Source: Desulfovibrio intestinalis (lineage in GTDB: Bacteria > Desulfobacterota > Desulfovibrionia > Desulfovibrionales > Desulfovibrionaceae). From it: 64,000 nt of DNA. The notes below the pieces were generated by a model that searched no databases, was not told the DNA's origin, and worked only from the letters and a program-made list of their open reading frames with translations. This document shows positions 53,095-61,531 of the stretch, in pieces. Within the stretch, counting starts at the first letter, position 1; each line of letters starts with the position of its first letter. The stretch covers positions 117,518 to 181,517 of the forward strand of contig NZ_JACHGO010000008.1 in NCBI RefSeq assembly GCF_014202345.1, written 5' to 3'. A program made the translations under genes and the position numbers.

Positions 53095-54474
53095 TTATTT
53101 TCTGTTGCGTGCCAGCACGCACCCCACAGCCAAGAGATTCAGCACGCCAAAAACCACCAAATCAACATGCATACTGTCCATAAAAGCGTCTATGGTCTCT
53201 GGCCCTGCAGGCTGATCTCCCAAAAAGAAGCCCAGGGTCAGGGTGATGACGGCCATGTTCACAAGCTGCCCGCCAGTGCGCACAGCTCCGGTCAGGCCAG
53301 AGGCCTGCCCCACATGTTCCGGCCCCGCGCTTTCAAGAATAATGGTGGTATTGGGCAGGGCAAAAAGGCTTATGCCCACGCCAAGCAGCCCCTGGGCTGC
53401 CAGCAGCACGCCGATGGGCGAATCGATTTCAAGAAAGGCCGACGTCAAAAGGCCCAGGCCGCACAAGCCCACGCCCACGGCGCTCACATGGCCGGGGTCG
53501 AACTTGATGCACAAGCGCGCCGCCACCGGGGTCATCAAAGCCTGCACCAGCGACTGCAAAGCCAGAAACATGCCCGCCTGCTGCACGGTCATGCCCCGTC
53601 CAAACTGCAGGTACAGACTGAAAAAGAACAGGATGCCGAAAAAAGAACTGTAGTTGATAAAGGCCGCCAGCGAAGACAGGGCGAAAACCCGGTTGCGCGC
53701 CAGCAGGCGCATATCAAGGATGGGAAAGTCGCTGCGCAGTTCCTTGAAGCAGAACAGCACCATAAGGACGATAAACGCCGCCAGCAGGCAACCCGCCATG
53801 ACGGGATAGTCTGCCAGTTCTGACGAACCGAAGGTCAGCGCCGTCATGGCCAGCCCGTAGATTATGCAGCCGCCCCAGTCAAAGGGACGGCCCTTGGCGG
53901 TCCGCCAATCCAGCTTTACGCAATACTTCATGAGCAGAAGCACGCCGAGGGAAGTAAGCGCATTGCCCCAGAAAAGCCAGCGCCAGTCAAGCCAGCCCGC
54001 CACAAAGCCCGCCACAGGAGGACCACAGGCAATACCCGCGTAAACGGCAGAGCCGCTGTAGCCGAGGTAGATGGCCCGTTTACCAGCAGGCGCAGCCGAT
54101 GCCAGCAGGGCAAGACCACAGGCGTTGAACATGGCCCCGCCAACGCCCTGTACAAGGCGTAAGCCCAAAAACACTTCCACTGAAGTAACAAATCCCAGCA
54201 ATGCTCCGCTTATGCCAAAGATGGCCGTGCCCCAAATGAAGATGCGGCGGTATCCCCAAATATCACCAAGACTGCCGCTGGCAAGCTGAAAAACGGCAAG
54301 GCCCATAGCATAGAAGGCCCCCATAAGCCCGAGTTCCTGCACGCTGGCATTCAGGTCCGCGCCCATAGGCGGCAAAACCGCGTTCACGCCTGCCATCATG
54401 AAGGGCATGCAGAACAGGGAGGTACAGACCGCTACCAGCAGCCAGCCGTGGCCTTTTTCGATGGATGACGACAT
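53095..54474 (-). CDS. MFS transporter, DHA2-like (first paralogue)
   Basis: 459 residues with many hydrophobic helices. Motif A appears as GSLGDIWGYRRIFIWG, and GLRLVQGVGGAMFNACG and GYSGSAVYAGIACGPPVAGF are family motifs of drug:H+ antiporters. Length and helix count fit 14 segments. The substrate is unknown. The N-terminus MSSSIEKGHGWLLVAV is closely like the second paralogue (54545-55948). Confidence 0.88.
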   Translation of the reverse strand: MSSSIEKGHGWLLVAVCTSLFCMPFMMAGVNAVLPPMGADLNASVQELGLMGAFYAMGLAVFQLASGSLGDIWGYRRIFIWGTAIFGISGALLGFVTSVEVFLGLRLVQGVGGAMFNACGLALLASAAPAGKRAIYLGYSGSAVYAGIACGPPVAGFVAGWLDWRWLFWGNALTSLGVLLLMKYCVKLDWRTAKGRPFDWGGCIIYGLAMTALTFGSSELADYPVMAGCLLAAFIVLMVLFCFKELRSDFPILDMRLLARNRVFALSSLAAFINYSSFFGILFFFSLYLQFGRGMTVQQAGMFLALQSLVQALMTPVAARLCIKFDPGHVSAVGVGLCGLGLLTSAFLEIDSPIGVLLAAQGLLGVGISLFALPNTTIILESAGPEHVGQASGLTGAVRTGGQLVNMAVITLTLGFFLGDQPAGPETIDAFMDSMHVDLVVFGVLNLLAVGCVLARNRK

Positions 54475-54544
54475 GACGAAACAGTATCTCCGGGTATGGG
54501 GCTGATCAACACAGGGGCATCATAAAGCAAACAAGGTCGAACGG

Positions 54545-55948
54545 TCAGGCAGCGCTTCGGACCTTACGGAATATATGGTAACGCACAAGTATGCATATCA
54601 GGGCCAGCGTATTGAGCAGGCCGAAAATTTTTAAATCCAGATGCATTGCGCTCATAAAACTGTCAACGGTTTCGCGCCGCACAGACTGCCCGTGCAGAAA
54701 AAACGACATGGTCAGGGTGATCAGAACAAGATTGAAAAGCTGCCCGCCGGTGCGCACCGCACCGTTGAGGCCAGAAGCCTGCCCCACATGATCCGGCCCG
54801 GCGCTGCCGAACATTATTGTGGTATTGGGCATGGCAAAAAAACTGATGCCAATGCCAAGTAGGCTCTGCACTGCCACAAAAAGCCATATGGAAGAATCAA
54901 GACGCAAAAGGGTTGCAGCAAGCACTCCCTGCCCACACAGGAACACCCCAATGCCGCTGACCCAGCCCGGTTTTACTTTCAGGCACAGCCGCGCCGCCAA
55001 CGGCGTAGCCAGTACCTGCACTGCGGATTGCAGGGCCAAAAAAAAGCCTGCCTCCCGCACGCTCATACCCAGGCCATAGTGAAGATACAGGCTAAAAAAA
55101 ACCACCAGGCCAGACAGGGAGGCGTAATTGACCAGTGAGGCCAGGGCTGACAGGGCAAATATCTTACTGCGGCCAAGCAGACGCAAATCCAGCAAGGGAG
55201 CTTTGGCGCTCCACTCGTACAGACAAAATGCCGCCAGCAGAACACCAAACGCGGCCAGCAGCCCCCAGGCCGGAAGAGGCCTGTCTGCCAGCAATGATGC
55301 GCCACACGTAAGCGCCGTCATGCCAAGACCGTAAAGGGAGCAGCCCTTCCAGTCAAAAGCGCGGTCTGGCGTGGGCCGCCGTTCAAACTGCACAAAAAAA
55401 TTCATGAGGCAAAGCACGGCCAGCGCCAGAAGGGCATTGCCCCAGAATAGCCAGCGCCAGCCAAGGCTGTCTGCCAGAATTCCGGCGACAGCCGGACCGC
55501 ACGCTACACCTGCGGAAATTGAGGCGCTGCTGAAACCAAGATAGACCGCACGGCGGCCTTCTGGCGCAGCTGAGGCCAGCAAGGCCAGACCGCAGGCGTT
55601 GAGAATCGCGCCGCCAACTCCCTGAAGAAAGCGCAAGGGAAGAAGAAGATCAACGGAAGGAACAAAACCTTGAGCCGCGCCTGTCAGGGCAAAAAGCGCC
55701 GCTCCCCACAAAAAGACACGGCGGTAGCCCCAGATATCGCCCATACTGCCGCCGCCGAGCTGAAACATGGCAAGGCCAAGCGCATAGGCTGCGCCAATGA
55801 GTCCCAACTCTCTTGCGGTGGCGTGCAGTTCTTCCCCCAGCAAGGGCAGTACGGCACTCACCCCCGCCATCATGAAGGGCATACAAAACAGGCCCCCGCA
55901 AACGGCCACAAGCAGGAGGCCGTGCCCTTTTTCCACGTATGCCGACAT
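54545..55948 (-). CDS. MFS transporter, DHA2-like (second paralogue)
   Basis: 467 residues from ATG 55948, chosen because MSAYVEKGHGLLLVAV aligns with the paralogue; the frame opens upstream to 55993 without a good binding site. Motif A is GSMGDIWGYRRVFLWG; FLQGVGGAILNACGLALLASAAPEGRRAVYLGFS (in parts) mirrors the neighbour almost residue for residue, so the two arose by tandem duplication. 70 bases separate them. Predicted drug or metabolite exporter. Confidence 0.88.
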   Translation of the reverse strand: MSAYVEKGHGLLLVAVCGGLFCMPFMMAGVSAVLPLLGEELHATARELGLIGAAYALGLAMFQLGGGSMGDIWGYRRVFLWGAALFALTGAAQGFVPSVDLLLPLRFLQGVGGAILNACGLALLASAAPEGRRAVYLGFSSASISAGVACGPAVAGILADSLGWRWLFWGNALLALAVLCLMNFFVQFERRPTPDRAFDWKGCSLYGLGMTALTCGASLLADRPLPAWGLLAAFGVLLAAFCLYEWSAKAPLLDLRLLGRSKIFALSALASLVNYASLSGLVVFFSLYLHYGLGMSVREAGFFLALQSAVQVLATPLAARLCLKVKPGWVSGIGVFLCGQGVLAATLLRLDSSIWLFVAVQSLLGIGISFFAMPNTTIMFGSAGPDHVGQASGLNGAVRTGGQLFNLVLITLTMSFFLHGQSVRRETVDSFMSAMHLDLKIFGLLNTLALICILVRYHIFRKVRSAA

Positions 55949-55995
55949 AGGCGCAAAACTATACCGGACGTACATCCTGGTCAACGAAAACACGA

Positions 55996-56019
55996 GGGCC
56001 CCGGCGGTTGCCGGGGCCC
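55996..56019 (-). terminator. Terminator of metF
   Basis: GGGCCCCGGC (55996-56005) with GCCGGGGCCC (56010-56019), loop GGTT; on the minus strand it is followed by TCGTGTTTTCGTT. It starts 10 bases after the metF stop. Confidence 0.82.
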
Positions 56020-56029
56020 GAAGTTTGCG

Positions 56030-56908
56030 TCACGCCCGCAAAAGGCCGGACTCTTCAGCCAGCCGCAAGCACATGTCGGCCTTGTTAAGTGTATATAGAT
56101 GAACTCCGGGAGCGCCGTTTTCCAACAAAAACTGTATCTGTCGCACCGCAAATTCCAGCCCGACCTCACGCACCGCTTCGGCTCCGCCCTTTTCATTGGC
56201 CTTTTCAAGGTCAAGGTACAGCTTGCCGGGTATGTTCGCGCCGCAGAGTGAAAGCACCCGCCGCAGGGAGTCAAAGCTCTGAATGGGCAGAATAGCCGGA
56301 ATAATGGGCGTGTGGATGCCCCTGCCGCGCAGATGCTCCAGCAGGTCCAGATATTCCCGGGAATCAAAGAAAAGCTGGGTCACGGCAAAGTCCGCGCCGC
56401 TGCGCATTTTTTCGGCGGTATGGAGCCTGTCCTGCGCAATGGATGTCGATTCGGGGTGCGGCGCGGGATAGGCCGCAACACCAATGCCCATGTCAGGCTG
56501 CTGGCGGCGGGCAAAGGCAACCAGGTCTGAGGCATGATGAAAATGTCCCTTGCTCCAGTCCCAATCCTCTCCAACAGGCGGATCGCCACGCAGGGCAAGC
56601 ACATTATCCACCCCGGAGGCCCGCAACTCTGCCAAGAATGCGGATATTTTCTCAGGGTCGGCTCCCACACAGGTGAGGTGCGCCATAGTATTCAAACCGC
56701 GGCGCGCCAGCTCGGCAGTTACGGCAAGCGTGTTGCGTTGCTTGCCGCCGCCTGCACCGTAAGTGACGGAAGCAAACAGAGGAGCCAGAACCTGCAATTG
56801 CTCCACTGTGTTAAAAAAGCCGGGCAGGTTCGCTTCATCGGCTGGCGGAAAAAACTCCAGCGAAAAAAACGGCTTCTTGGCGGCTCGAATGCTTTCTCCG
56901 ATATGCAT
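56030..56908 (-). CDS. metF: Methylenetetrahydrofolate reductase
   Basis: 292 residues. FAD enzyme reducing 5,10-methylene-THF to 5-methyl-THF for methionine synthesis. Signatures: FFSLEFFPPADEANL at the N-terminus, FASVTYGAGGGKQRNTL, LALRGDPPVGEDWDW, GVAAYPAPHPESTSI, and FAVTQLFFDSREYLDLLE. GGAGTC precedes ATG 56908. It is single, ended by a strong hairpin. An upstream palindromic AT-rich site may control it. Confidence 0.94.
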   Translation of the reverse strand: MHIGESIRAAKKPFFSLEFFPPADEANLPGFFNTVEQLQVLAPLFASVTYGAGGGKQRNTLAVTAELARRGLNTMAHLTCVGADPEKISAFLAELRASGVDNVLALRGDPPVGEDWDWSKGHFHHASDLVAFARRQQPDMGIGVAAYPAPHPESTSIAQDRLHTAEKMRSGADFAVTQLFFDSREYLDLLEHLRGRGIHTPIIPAILPIQSFDSLRRVLSLCGANIPGKLYLDLEKANEKGGAEAVREVGLEFAVRQIQFLLENGAPGVHLYTLNKADMCLRLAEESGLLRA

Positions 56909-56971
56909 GCTGCGACTCCTTGTGTGCGGCGCGAGTGCGGCCTTCTCTTCATGACCAATTTGTTTATGTTT

Positions 56972-56991
56972 ATATCTAGATAAGTTGATAT
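56972..56991. promoter_or_regulatory. Candidate operator upstream of metF
   Basis: ATATC (56972-56976) and GATAT (56987-56991) are arms of an inverted repeat around a 10-base AT-rich centre that includes TAGATA. It lies about 65-85 bases before the metF start. A methionine-type repressor such as SahR is possible; the motif is not matched from memory with certainty. Confidence 0.35.
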
Positions 56992-57069
56992 GTCAAGAAA
57001 AAAGGCCGGGCAGCTCTTGCAAAATACACGACTTGGTCGTAATGCAGGTTCAAGCCCCAAAAGCATACT

Positions 57070-58431
57070 ATGAAAATACGCAACAGCATTCACACATGCG
57101 GGCAGCGCCCGCGCACTGCCCGCATAGGCAAGCCAGAAGCTCCCCCTCAGGGCCGTGTCTTTTTGCTGGCGCGTGCCCTCTGCACTATGGCAGCTTTGCT
57201 GCTCTGTGTTACCCCCAAAGTAAACGCCGCACAGGATGTTCCCTCTGAGCAGCCCCTGATTGTGGCTGCTCAGAAGAGCGACGCCACCGCCCGCGAGGGC
57301 AACGGGGAAGGAGCGGTTAATGAAAACAACGCCAGCGCTCCCGCCCTGCCGCCCATACCGCTAACCTTGACGCCAGCCACCACCTCCGGCGCATCCGCTT
57401 CCAACGGCACCCCGTCCGCCGCTGCCGGGGCCGAATCTGCCTCCGCTGGAACTGCCCCTGCTTTGACTACGCCTGCCCCCGAGGCCACGCCTGCTACCGC
57501 CCTGGACGCGTCCAACCAGGCCACAACGGTTGCAATGCCGGGCGTGACCACATCGGTTTCGTTTTCCGCCGGAGTTGACGAACAGGGCAAGCCCGACTGG
57601 CGACAACTGGAAGCCGGGCTAGATTTTGGCCAGTTTCGTCTCAATGACAGCGAAGCCCTGCTCACGGCCCTGCGCATCGACCCTGCCCACTTCAATTTTA
57701 TTCTCTGCGCCCGTTCACAGGATGGCGGCCCGCTGCGCTCGCTGAACCAGTGGGCCGAGCAGTACAATCTTTCCGCAGCCATCAACGCCAGCATGTATCT
57801 GCCCGACGGTGTAACCAGCACGGGCTATATGAAGCAGGACGGCCATTTCAACAACAAGCGAGTGGTTCAGCGGTTCGGGGCCTTTTTTGTCGCCGGGCCC
57901 ACCAGCCCGGAACTGCCGGGAGCCGCCATTGTTGATCGTGACGACCCACAGTGGGAACAGCACATAGGGCAGTACCGACTGGTCATCCAGAACTACCGCA
58001 TGACCAGCGCCGACAGGCGTATCCTGTGGTCGCCCGGCGGACCGCACTACTCCATTTCTGCGGTAGCTCAGGACGGCGAAGGGCGCATCCTTTTTCTCCA
58101 CTGCCGGCAGCCTGTGGAGGCTTACGCCTTTGCCCAGCAACTTCTGCACCTGCCCCTCAACATTCGCACGGTCATGTATGTGGAAGGCGGCGGGCAAGCT
58201 GGCCTGCTGGTGCGGTCAACCCACTGGAGGCACGAACTGGCGGGATTGAGCGCTGCGGGCCTGCTGGTAACAGGCGACATGCGCGCCTTGCTGCCCAATG
58301 TTCTGGGCGCAGTACGCCGCCCTGCCCCTGTTGAAGAGATGCAGAGCGGCGAACAAAAGCCCTCTGTTTCCGAGTCGTCTTCAGAAGAGGATATTTCTTC
58401 TGAAAGCCAGCCCCAGCAGTCCGCTCCCTAG
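57070..58431 (+). CDS. Secreted phosphodiester-glycosidase (NAGPA/DUF2233) domain protein
   Basis: 453 residues. N-terminal basic region and hydrophobic core (FLLARALCTMAALLLCVTP) end near VNA-AQ, a signal peptide. A Thr/Ala/Pro/Ser-rich linker (about 60-165) precedes a NAGPA/DUF2233-type domain (about 170-420): INASMYLPDGVTSTGYMKQDGHFNN, FGAFFVAGP, WSPGGPHYSISAVAQ, MYVEGGGQAGLLV. In the family these domains cleave glycan phosphodiesters or process exopolysaccharide; the substrate here is unknown. The C-terminus is Ser/Glu-rich. No neighbour suggests a polysaccharide pathway. ATG 57070 was chosen for lack of a better start. Confidence 0.82.
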   Translation: MKIRNSIHTCGQRPRTARIGKPEAPPQGRVFLLARALCTMAALLLCVTPKVNAAQDVPSEQPLIVAAQKSDATAREGNGEGAVNENNASAPALPPIPLTLTPATTSGASASNGTPSAAAGAESASAGTAPALTTPAPEATPATALDASNQATTVAMPGVTTSVSFSAGVDEQGKPDWRQLEAGLDFGQFRLNDSEALLTALRIDPAHFNFILCARSQDGGPLRSLNQWAEQYNLSAAINASMYLPDGVTSTGYMKQDGHFNNKRVVQRFGAFFVAGPTSPELPGAAIVDRDDPQWEQHIGQYRLVIQNYRMTSADRRILWSPGGPHYSISAVAQDGEGRILFLHCRQPVEAYAFAQQLLHLPLNIRTVMYVEGGGQAGLLVRSTHWRHELAGLSAAGLLVTGDMRALLPNVLGAVRRPAPVEEMQSGEQKPSVSESSSEEDISSESQPQQSAP

Positions 58432-58631
58432 AGCGGAGTAACTCTGAGGATATATTTCTCCAAGTTTGAGACAGACTCGTTGCGGCATTTAACTGCGCAA
58501 ACAAATAGCGCTACGCCTCCACGGCGGGCACATGCTCACGCAACCGCCTGAGCACTTCAAAGACGAAATGCTCCAGCCTTGGGCGGCGCCGTCGGCAAGT
58601 GGGCATGGGGCGGGCCTAAATAACATCTTTT
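58432..58631. other. Intergenic region after the NAGPA-domain gene
   Basis: The region starts with AGAGCGGAGTAACTCTGAGG, similar to the GAGC-type repeat family seen at 25 kb, and continues GC-rich without a gene. AT-rich DNA begins at about 58620 and leads into the operator and promoter of the desulfoferrodoxin operon. Confidence 0.35.
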
Positions 58632-58646
58632 TAGTAATAATTACTA
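58632..58646. promoter_or_regulatory. Fur/PerR-like 7-1-7 palindrome before the desulfoferrodoxin operon
   Basis: TAGTAAT-A-ATTACTA is a perfect 7-1-7 inverted repeat, the geometry of PerR and Fur boxes (PerR consensus TTATAATNATTATAA). It lies 164 bases before dfx in an AT-rich stretch. TTTACT with CAGAAT at 17-base spacing follows about 25 bases later as a weak promoter. Confidence 0.62.
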
Positions 58647-58809
58647 TTTTTTATAAAAAGGGCTTTACTTTGGCCCGAACTTCTTACAGAATATTAGCTG
58701 GTATCCGGGGCTGCTTGTGCGAATGCGAAGCTGAAAAGCCCCCCGTTCGGCAACACCGACGGCAACCTATATCGAGGCCTATGTCGGCCTAAACGTAAGT
58801 GAGGAAACC

Positions 58810-59190
58810 ATGCCCAAGCATCTGGAAGTTTATAAATGTACTCATTGCGGCAACATCGTTGAAGTTCTGCATGGTGGCGGAGCCGACCTCGTTTGCTGTG
58901 GCGAGCCCATGAAGCATATGGTAGAAGGCGCTACTGACGGTGCCATGGAAAAGCATGTGCCCGTGATTGAAAAGGTTGACGGCGGCTATCTTGTGAAAGT
59001 GGGCAGCGTCCCTCACCCCATGGAAGAAAAGCACTGGATCGAATGGATTGAGCTGCTTGCCGACGGCAGAAGCTACACCAAGTTCCTTAAGCCCGGCGAA
59101 GCGCCCGAGGCCTTTTTTGCCATTGACGCCACCAAGGTGACCGCACGCGAATTTTGCAATTTGCACGGCCACTGGAAGGCTGAAAACTAG
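58810..59190 (+). CDS. dfx: Desulfoferrodoxin, superoxide reductase
   Basis: 126 residues. Reduces superoxide to hydrogen peroxide without forming oxygen. The N-terminal desulforedoxin-like iron centre has C10, C13, C29 and C30. The second, catalytic centre has the His-rich middle ([26 protein letters not shown]) and C-terminal [11 protein letters not shown] providing the Cys and last His. This two-centre form is class I. Follows AAGTGAGGAAACC with start ATG 58810. First gene of dfx-rub-roo, 60 bases before rubredoxin. Confidence 0.97.
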   Translation: MPKHLEVYKCTHCGNIVEVLHGGGADLVCCGEPMKHMVEGATDGAMEKHVPVIEKVDGGYLVKVGSVPHPMEEKHWIEWIELLADGRSYTKFLKPGEAPEAFFAIDATKVTAREFCNLHGHWKAEN

Positions 59191-59250
59191 ATCTCTCAAG
59201 TCCGTACTACAAAAGCGCGGATTCCGCGCCACTTCCTAAGGAGGATTCCA

Positions 59251-59388
59251 ATGCAGAAATACGTATGTGCTGTTTGTGGTTATGAATATGATCCCGCCGA
59301 ACACGACAACGTGCCTTTCGACCAGCTGCCTGATGACTGGTGCTGCCCTGTTTGCGGGGTGAGCAAGGATCAGTTCAGCCCGGCCTAA
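59251..59388 (+). CDS. rub: Rubredoxin, short 45-residue form
   Basis: 45 residues with Cys pairs CAVC (6,9) and CCPVC (29 region, at about 32 and 35) that hold one iron. It lacks about seven residues of the canonical 52-residue rubredoxin, as in D. desulfuricans rubredoxin, which this sequence nearly equals from memory. It transfers electrons to the superoxide reductase and to the oxygen reductase encoded next to it. AAGGAGG lies 6-12 bases before ATG 59251. Too short for simple length filters. Confidence 0.97.
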   Translation: MQKYVCAVCGYEYDPAEHDNVPFDQLPDDWCCPVCGVSKDQFSPA

Positions 59389-59411
59389 TTCCGGTCTTTT
59401 CCTGTACTTTT

Positions 59412-59450
59412 CCCCGCTTTGCCGCAGCTTGTGGCAAAGCGGGGCTTTTT
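59412..59450 (+). terminator. Terminator-like hairpin between rubredoxin and roo
   Basis: A perfect 12-bp stem CCCCGCTTTGCC (59412-59423) with GGCAAAGCGGGG (59433-59444), then CTTTTTG. It lies 24 bases after rubredoxin and 32 bases before roo, so it should attenuate expression of the last gene. Confidence 0.85.
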
Positions 59451-59481
59451 GTAAAAAGGAAGACCCAACACTCCGGAGAAA

Positions 59482-60693
59482 ATGATGCAACCTGTTGAAA
59501 TTAAAAAAGACATCTTCTGGATAGGTTATGTGGACTACGACCACCGGGACTTTCACGGGTACTCCCGCTCCCCGGACGGTTCCACATATAATGCCTATCT
59601 TATCAAGGACGAAAAAAACGTTCTGATGGACACGGTAGCCTCTGGCTGCGAAGGCACCCTGCTGTGCCGCATGGCCAAGGTGCTGGATCCTGAAAAAATC
59701 GACTACATCGTCTGCAACCACATGGAGCTCGACCACGCTGGCGCTCTTGAGACCATTGTGGAACGCTGCAAGCCCGAGAAAATTTTTGTCTCCCAGGCTG
59801 GCCTCAAGTCTATGGCAGGCTATTTTGCGTGCAAAGACTGGCCCGTACAGGCCGTAAAAAGTGGCGACACCGTCAGCATAGGCAAGCGCACCATCGTTTT
59901 TCAAGAAACGCGCATGCTGCACTGGCCTGACAGCATGGTCTCATACATTCCTGAAGAAAGGCTGCTCGTCAGCAACGACATCTTCGGCCAGAATATTGCC
60001 AGCTCCGCACGCTTTGTGGACGACTTTGGCGATGACAGCGAATACCTGCGCCGCGTCAAGGAATACTACTACAACATCGTGCTGCCCTACTCGCCAATGG
60101 TGCTCAAAACTCTGCCCATTGTGGAGCAGCTGGACATAGACATGATCGCCCCTGACCACGGTCTCATCCACCGTGGCGAAAAGGCTGTGCGCAACATCAT
60201 CGACATGTACCGCACAATGGCCGAGCAAAAGCCCCAGCAGCGTGCGCTCATTTTCTACGACACCATGTGGCAGTCAACGGAATCTATGGCCTACGCGGCT
60301 TGCAGCGGCCTGGAAGAAAACGGCGTGCCCACGCGCATCATGTCAGTCAAGAGCAACCACCACAGCGCAGTTATGACCGAACTGGCCGACTGCGGCGCGG
60401 TGCTGGCTGGTTCGCCCACCCACAACAACACCATCCTTCCCCTGGTGGCCGCTCAGTTGACCTACATGAAAGGTCTGCGGCCCCTGAACCGTGTGGGCGG
60501 TGCCTTCGGTTCCTTCGGCTGGTCCGGGGAAGCTCCCAAGCAATTGCAGGAACACCTTGCCGGCATGAATATGGAAATGCCTGCCGAACCCGTGAAGTGC
60601 AACTGGCGGCCCGACCGCGACGTGCTCAAGGCTTGCCACGAACTGGGCAAGACCATTGCCGAAACGCTTAAAAAGAAGTGCCAGGAAGGCTAA
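59482..60693 (+). CDS. roo: Rubredoxin:oxygen oxidoreductase (flavodiiron protein)
   Basis: 403 residues (402 if translation starts at the second Met, 59485). The metallo-beta-lactamase half carries the diiron ligands HMELDH (H79, E81, D83 when numbered from MQPV, the same as in D. gigas ROO), MLHWPDSM, SNDIFGQN and APDHGLIHR. The C-terminal flavodoxin half (about 255-400) has IFYDTMWQSTESMA and SPTHNNTILP for FMN. It reduces O2 to water (some also NO) with electrons from rubredoxin. GGAGAA precedes the starts. A terminator follows; no other gene is in the operon. Confidence 0.97.
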   Translation: MMQPVEIKKDIFWIGYVDYDHRDFHGYSRSPDGSTYNAYLIKDEKNVLMDTVASGCEGTLLCRMAKVLDPEKIDYIVCNHMELDHAGALETIVERCKPEKIFVSQAGLKSMAGYFACKDWPVQAVKSGDTVSIGKRTIVFQETRMLHWPDSMVSYIPEERLLVSNDIFGQNIASSARFVDDFGDDSEYLRRVKEYYYNIVLPYSPMVLKTLPIVEQLDIDMIAPDHGLIHRGEKAVRNIIDMYRTMAEQKPQQRALIFYDTMWQSTESMAYAACSGLEENGVPTRIMSVKSNHHSAVMTELADCGAVLAGSPTHNNTILPLVAAQLTYMKGLRPLNRVGGAFGSFGWSGEAPKQLQEHLAGMNMEMPAEPVKCNWRPDRDVLKACHELGKTIAETLKKKCQEG

Positions 60694-60725
60694 ATTCCTT
60701 ACACTTCCTCTTCAGTGAGAAACAG

Positions 60726-60763
60726 GGCCGACGGCAACAATGCTTCCGTCGGCCTTTTATTTT
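60726..60763 (+). terminator. Terminator of roo
   Basis: GGCCGACGG (60726-60734) with CCGTCGGCC (60746-60754), then TTTTATTTT. It lies 32 bases after the roo stop. Confidence 0.88.
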
Positions 60764-60960
60764 GGCCAAGCCACGCTCGCGCACATGTTGCGCAATGCTG
60801 CCGTAATATTGGCGTGTCCGGTTATGCCGCTGCCTTCGCGGTACCATTCAAGTGGACTGCTTGGCCTGCTACTGCCTACCCTACAGCCACGGCGGGCAAA
60901 AGCCGACGGCTTTTCGCTGCCCCCAACAAGCCTGGTAGCGATATCCCGATATATACAAAG
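60764..60960. other. Intergenic region between roo and cytochrome c3
   Basis: About 200 bases (340 between the stop codons) with no gene. Convergent transcription from roo and cytochrome c3 meets here. Confidence 0.4.
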
Positions 60961-60993
60961 AAAGGCAGCGGGAGCTTTGCTCACACTGCCTTT
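60961..60993 (-). terminator. Terminator of the cytochrome c3 gene
   Basis: AAAGGCAG (60961-60968) pairs with CTGCCTTT (60986-60993); on the minus strand it is followed by CTTTGTAT. It lies 42 bases after the stop codon. Confidence 0.65.
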
Positions 60994-61034
60994 CATCTTG
61001 GCCCGGCACAACGGGGCCGAAGCAAATCACTGGC

Positions 61035-61421
61035 TTACGGATGGCACTTCGACTTGGCGCAACCGGTAAGATCCTTCTTGAGGTCAGGCTTTTCGGCCAC
61101 AACCTTGCTATGGCATTCTGCGCAGTTGGTGTGCTTGAGGCCTGTCTTGGTGTGGATCACATAGAACAGGCTCTTTTCACCCTTCTTGGCGGTCAGGTCG
61201 TCATGGCAGCCTGCGCTGCCGCATTTGGCGAAGCTTTCCTTACCGTCCACCAAGTGGTGACAGGTCACGCATTCCACTTTTTCATGAGGAGCGTGGGGAA
61301 ACATGACGGTTTTCTGGGAGCCCTTGATTTCTACCGGCTTGTCAGGTGCAGCGGGTGCAGCCCAAGCACTCACGGCAAAGATCAGGGCCAGCATACAGGT
61401 GAGAGCAAAGATTTTTTTCAC
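61035..61421 (-). CDS. Tetrahaem cytochrome c3 (type I)
   Basis: 128 residues from GTG 61421, with GGAGG 7 bases upstream; the signal peptide KKIFALTCMLALIFAVSAWA fits this start, while the ATG-initiated longer frame adds 24 residues without a site. Four haem motifs are CVTCH, CGSAGCH, CAECH and CAKSKCH, with further histidines for bis-His ligation. Mature start APAAPDKPVEIKGSQKTVMFP closely matches D. desulfuricans cytochrome c3 from memory. Periplasmic partner of hydrogenases and formate dehydrogenases. Confidence 0.96.
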   Translation of the reverse strand: MKKIFALTCMLALIFAVSAWAAPAAPDKPVEIKGSQKTVMFPHAPHEKVECVTCHHLVDGKESFAKCGSAGCHDDLTAKKGEKSLFYVIHTKTGLKHTNCAECHSKVVAEKPDLKKDLTGCAKSKCHP

Positions 61422-61531
61422 GGCAGTCCTCCAAGGTAAAAAACAACACATGAGAATTGCAATAACCTTACGGCCAGTGAGGAAACGTGTCAATGGAGCC
61501 CATGAAATACATTTTCAAGTTGTTCAGTCAC

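Noticed and set aside
57035..57068. tRNA-like 3' half: a hairpin ACGAC/GTCGT followed by AGGTTCAAGCCCC
   Set aside because: No acceptor stem, no D arm, and the T stem does not pair. Probably chance.
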